64,000 nt of DNA from NCBI GenBank assembly GCA_036244855.1, contig BQKZ01000315.1, positions 62,001 through 126,000 of the forward strand. The letters run 5' to 3'. A program made the position numbers and the translations under genes. How positions within the stretch are numbered: position 1 is the stretch's first letter; the number at the start of each line of letters is the position of its first letter. A model generated the notes under the pieces. It was not told where the DNA came from. It made no database searches and saw only the letters and a list, made by a program, of their open reading frames with translations. The stretch is from Temnopleurus reevesii (Eukaryota; Echinodermata; Echinoidea; Temnopleuroida; Temnopleuridae). Of this stretch, positions 60,434-64,000 are shown piece by piece.

Positions 60434-63400
60434 ACTTCGTAATTTTTATGGATAATCTCGAGGAGAATTTTACTCATTTACTAAAATGCCAACTTACACT
60501 GTGTGCTGCAAGAGATAGAAGTACATGTATATCACTGAGATGCATTCATGTTTTATACTATATTTCACTTGAAATAGATGGAGGAGCAAACAGAAATTAT
60601 GGAGAGAACCTAAAATGTCTGTATTGTTTACAGCTCAACTGGAGAACAAGATGCAATTTCTGAATTTATGTATTCAAGTGATTTTACTGAGAGAAGTGGT
60701 GATCAATACATCTCAACTCTTTGACTGTTCAATGAACCTCGGCATGATTACTCTACATGAATCCCCAACAGTTGTAACTTGTGTTCAACAAGATGCTATA
60801 TATTTTTTTGTTCAACATAAAAGCATCGATCGGGATAATATGGAAGTCAGGTCTAGTCAAGATGAATCCATTTCAATTTGGCTATGATATTATGAATGTT
60901 GAGATTGATCAGCTATCAAAGAGGCTTACATGTAGCTGTCTGGAAGTTGTATTCATGATCAAAAAGGTGTACATGTATGCATCGCTGGATCTGCTTAGAT
61001 TGAAAAGAAAGCGAAGAAAATAATTAATAGACCAGTCAAGGCCAATGGATACACTTCTGGATGGACATCAGCAGCAATGTCTGATGTTGATGGAAGAAAG
61101 TTGGCAAATTTTTTGTTGGCTAGGGCAGTGCTCCATGATCTGACAGTCAAATATCAAGGTCAACAAAACCTTTGCACAATCTTAAACAAGAAATCTATCA
61201 AAGTATTTTAGCATAAAGTACAAGTAGGTTGTTCTGTAAAAAAAAAAAGAAGATATATTTAGAGGACAGGATTTTTGTGTTAGATTAGAAATGATGGTGA
61301 AGTTTGCAGGAAGTGGTTTTTTTTTTCAAAAAAATTGTATTAATTGCATCTTGCAAGGTTCAATATTATATAAACTTAACATCTGTGTACAGGGCCAGTC
61401 AGAATTTTGGTGTTCATAGTGGTAACAGAAAACCAGGAATTCTGAATTGCACTATGTCGTATATTTTTAAGCCGATGCATGCTTTATTTGTACCATACTT
61501 TATACTTGTATTTTGTTTGTAAACTGGACAAAACATTTATTACTCAGAGACACATTTAACAAAGGATTTATTGTTTTTCAGAACATTTTGTATTAAAAAA
61601 CAAATGTGGGCATGCATTTTAGGCAATTTATTCTTTCAAGTTCTAAAAGAGGGTGTGGTTATGCTTATTTATCACATTTCTTACAAATGTTCTTTGCAAA
61701 AGTGAGCATGAATTTTAGGCTATTTGATCTTTCAAGAAAAGAGGATGGTTTATACATATCCAAGCAATTTTACTTCAAAACTTGATTGAAAGAAGTCTTG
61801 TTGAAAGTATTAAATTCAATCAAGAAAAGAAAATTGCCATCAAACTACTTTTGAAAAACTACTTTTGAAAAATATATGAAAAAAAGGTTATTTTTTACAA
61901 TCTGACAGTTTTCATAAATTTTTCTGTCTGCTTGATAACTTATAGTTGCATATATGTAGAATGTAGATTTGATAAAAAGAGTCATCTTTCTCAATTGTTT
62001 TAGCTCTATTCTATGATTGTAGTCTAATTAGTCAGTACATATGATCTTTCTTATATTTTTATGTGTATACTGTCCTTTTTAAAATGAGCAATATATTCAA
62101 TACAATCTATGTAATATAGAAACATGTGTCTTTAGAAACGACTGCCGCAAACATTGTAAGTTCATATTTCGGAGCCTACAGTGCAAACATATTATTGTGA
62201 CATTTTACTGTAAAGCTAAAAGAACTATTCTTTATATGAATAATTGTAGTTTGATACATATTTTGTGTACAAGTAGGAATATAGTGCCTTGTCATAATTG
62301 GCAAAAATAGTACATGTATGGGGAATTCCACAGTATATATGACAAGTTCAGAAATTTATCTTTGAAATCATAAGAGATCGAGAGTGATGTAATCATTGTA
62401 ATGACCGTATTTATTGGTTTGGAGGAAGTGTTGTGGAGGTCAGGAAGTGTTTATAAGGGGTTGTAAAAACAAATTCTTGTTGATGACTATAGTACAGATT
62501 TGTATTGATAGGAAGTACAATCCCATAGAAATACAATGTACTTAAGAAGTAAAGTATTCTTATATATATGAATGATGTTAAAGAATGTACTTAATTCTGT
62601 GCTTTCCTCTTTCAGATTTAGAATTGAGGATACATTAATTGACCAATGGTAACTTGGCATTTTGATACAAATTATGATTTCACGTTTGGATAAATGTAAT
62701 TGATGTTATTTTAAAAACATTTATATTGAAATACTATTAGTCCAAATCCAACTGTAATCCAAGTGATATGTAATACATCAAATTTCTTTTTATTTGATTT
62801 GATTTTGATTTTCAGGAATATTCCTAATTCTGAGATGACATAAAATCAAAGGTATATAAATGTGCATAGATATAAGAGATACCAACCATTTCAGAATATG
62901 TATGAGGTAAAAGTTAAAATGTGAATAATGCTAGAGCTGAACAAAAGTCAGAAGAAACATGACAACAATAACCATACTCTTAGTTATGCACTCTTAATGA
63001 AAGCCTTGAATTCAGACCATTATTGATCGTTTGGTTTCCATCAACTAACTAACCTTCCAAAAATGTCCCAATCTGAATTTTTTTTTTTACACTTTTCACT
63101 CAAATCACAGGAAAATCATAAGATAAAAATGTATAGTATGTGAAATATGACTTGAAAAGTCTCTTTCAAGTCTTATTTTTGCTCATGCATTGTTTGTATT
63201 TTGTTTTAAAGAAAAATAAAAAAGAATTACTTTTCCCAAACATCCAAAGCTATTTTTTGATGGCAACCAAATAATCATTTTTTTTGCCTAATGGGAAGTA
63301 TGTGCACCATATATTCTGTAACAGTTTGCATCTTTGATGTATAGTGCATGGGCTCCGGTAACCGACATTTACTGCCCTGTTTCTATTTCTGGTTAACCAT

Positions 63401-64000
63401 TACGCTGATTGTCCTCTGCTAACTTACAAGAACAATGCAAGATCACTTTTTTTTAATCGAAATGATGTTATAGATCAAGAAACTTTCATAAACATTCAAC
63501 TTTCAACAATTGGGCAAATCCTAGATATTTAAATAAAAAGCTCACAAAACGTTTGTATTTTCACATGCCTAGTAGTATCATGTTTGAGGGATTTGTAATA
63601 CAGTATGCATTACATTTAGTTTCACACTTATAAAGTAGTTACATGTATCAGTTAGTATTTGTAACCCCTCCGTCAAAGTAGAAGTGGCCTATCCACAAAC
63701 TTGATGAAATTTGAGTCCTGTAATGTTATGATGCTTCCTGATTTGAAATAGAGAAACAAGAGAATGTTATGCTAATCTTCACAATACCTGACAAATTTAT
63801 GAGACATGTGTCGTAGTTTTGTAATACTCATTTGATGAAATCATTGGAATAGTATGTTTGTGTTAGTGCAAAGGCCAATCAATCCAAAATGTATCTTGGT
63901 CTTATTTGCGTAAAAGGAATGCAGAAGTTTTCCACGTGTATTTAGGCATGATCGTTATTTGTTTTAGAACTCAAAATGAGATCAAAGTCCCGTCGTAGTA
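60434..64000 (+). other. 3' UTR and flank of the PH gene
   Basis: AT-rich. AATAAA on the plus strand at 63215-63220 and 63532-63537 could serve as polyadenylation signals of a long 3' UTR; none is decisive. Two related segments (61601-61640 and 61690-61735, with gagcatgaattttaggc-like words) form a short imperfect direct repeat. Short frames here are not convincing as genes. Confidence 0.5.

Overview
This is eukaryotic nuclear DNA: AT-rich, with GT-AG introns of a few hundred to about 9,000 bases and dense non-coding repeats. The kinase gene structure, the type of repeats (tRNA-derived SINE, LINE 3' ends, many MITE-like foldback elements, a composite element with core repeats and a microsatellite) and the frequent short word taggcctac suggest a marine invertebrate deuterostome. 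An echinoderm such as a sea urchin is most likely, but I infer this and cannot prove it. There are no bacterial genes, operons, CRISPR arrays or phage.

Two protein-coding genes are visible. The minus strand from 54574 down to 5579 carries one gene, the orthologue of mitogen- and stress-activated kinase MSK1/2 (RPS6KA5/RPS6KA4). I could follow it through 15 coding exons with consistent splice phases. They give a 946-residue protein with an AGC kinase, hydrophobic motif, CaMK-like kinase, a basic nuclear signal and an unusually long Ser/Thr/Pro/Gln/His-rich tail. About 4 kb upstream, on the plus strand and divergent from it, a two-exon gene (58603-58851 and 60215-60433) encodes a small protein of 156 residues consisting of a Ser-rich leader and one PH domain.

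Layout. 1-5578: downstream of the kinase, no gene seen. 5579-54574: kinase gene, whose introns hold almost all the repeats. 54575-58602: intergenic, with a 145-base N gap, GC-rich repeats and a LINE remnant. 58603-60433: PH gene. 60434-64000: its 3' flank.

The most unusual observation is that three separate kinase exons (8, 9 and 14) each have a short row of decaying partial copies immediately upstream. Each copy contains the region of the splice acceptor and the 5' part of the exon but lacks the 3' part and the donor. For exon 14 the nearest copy and the stretch joining it to the real exon are fully open and in frame, so use of the upstream acceptor would insert 49 residues into the C-terminal kinase domain.

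The window also contains two probable assembly faults. At 25043 and at 19617 a single N separates two overlapping copies of the same sequence (1,965 bases nearly identical; 1.2-1.5 kb diverged like two alleles). The first makes kinase exon 7 appear twice. The second captures a MITE insertion present in one copy and absent from the other, with a 3-base target duplication.
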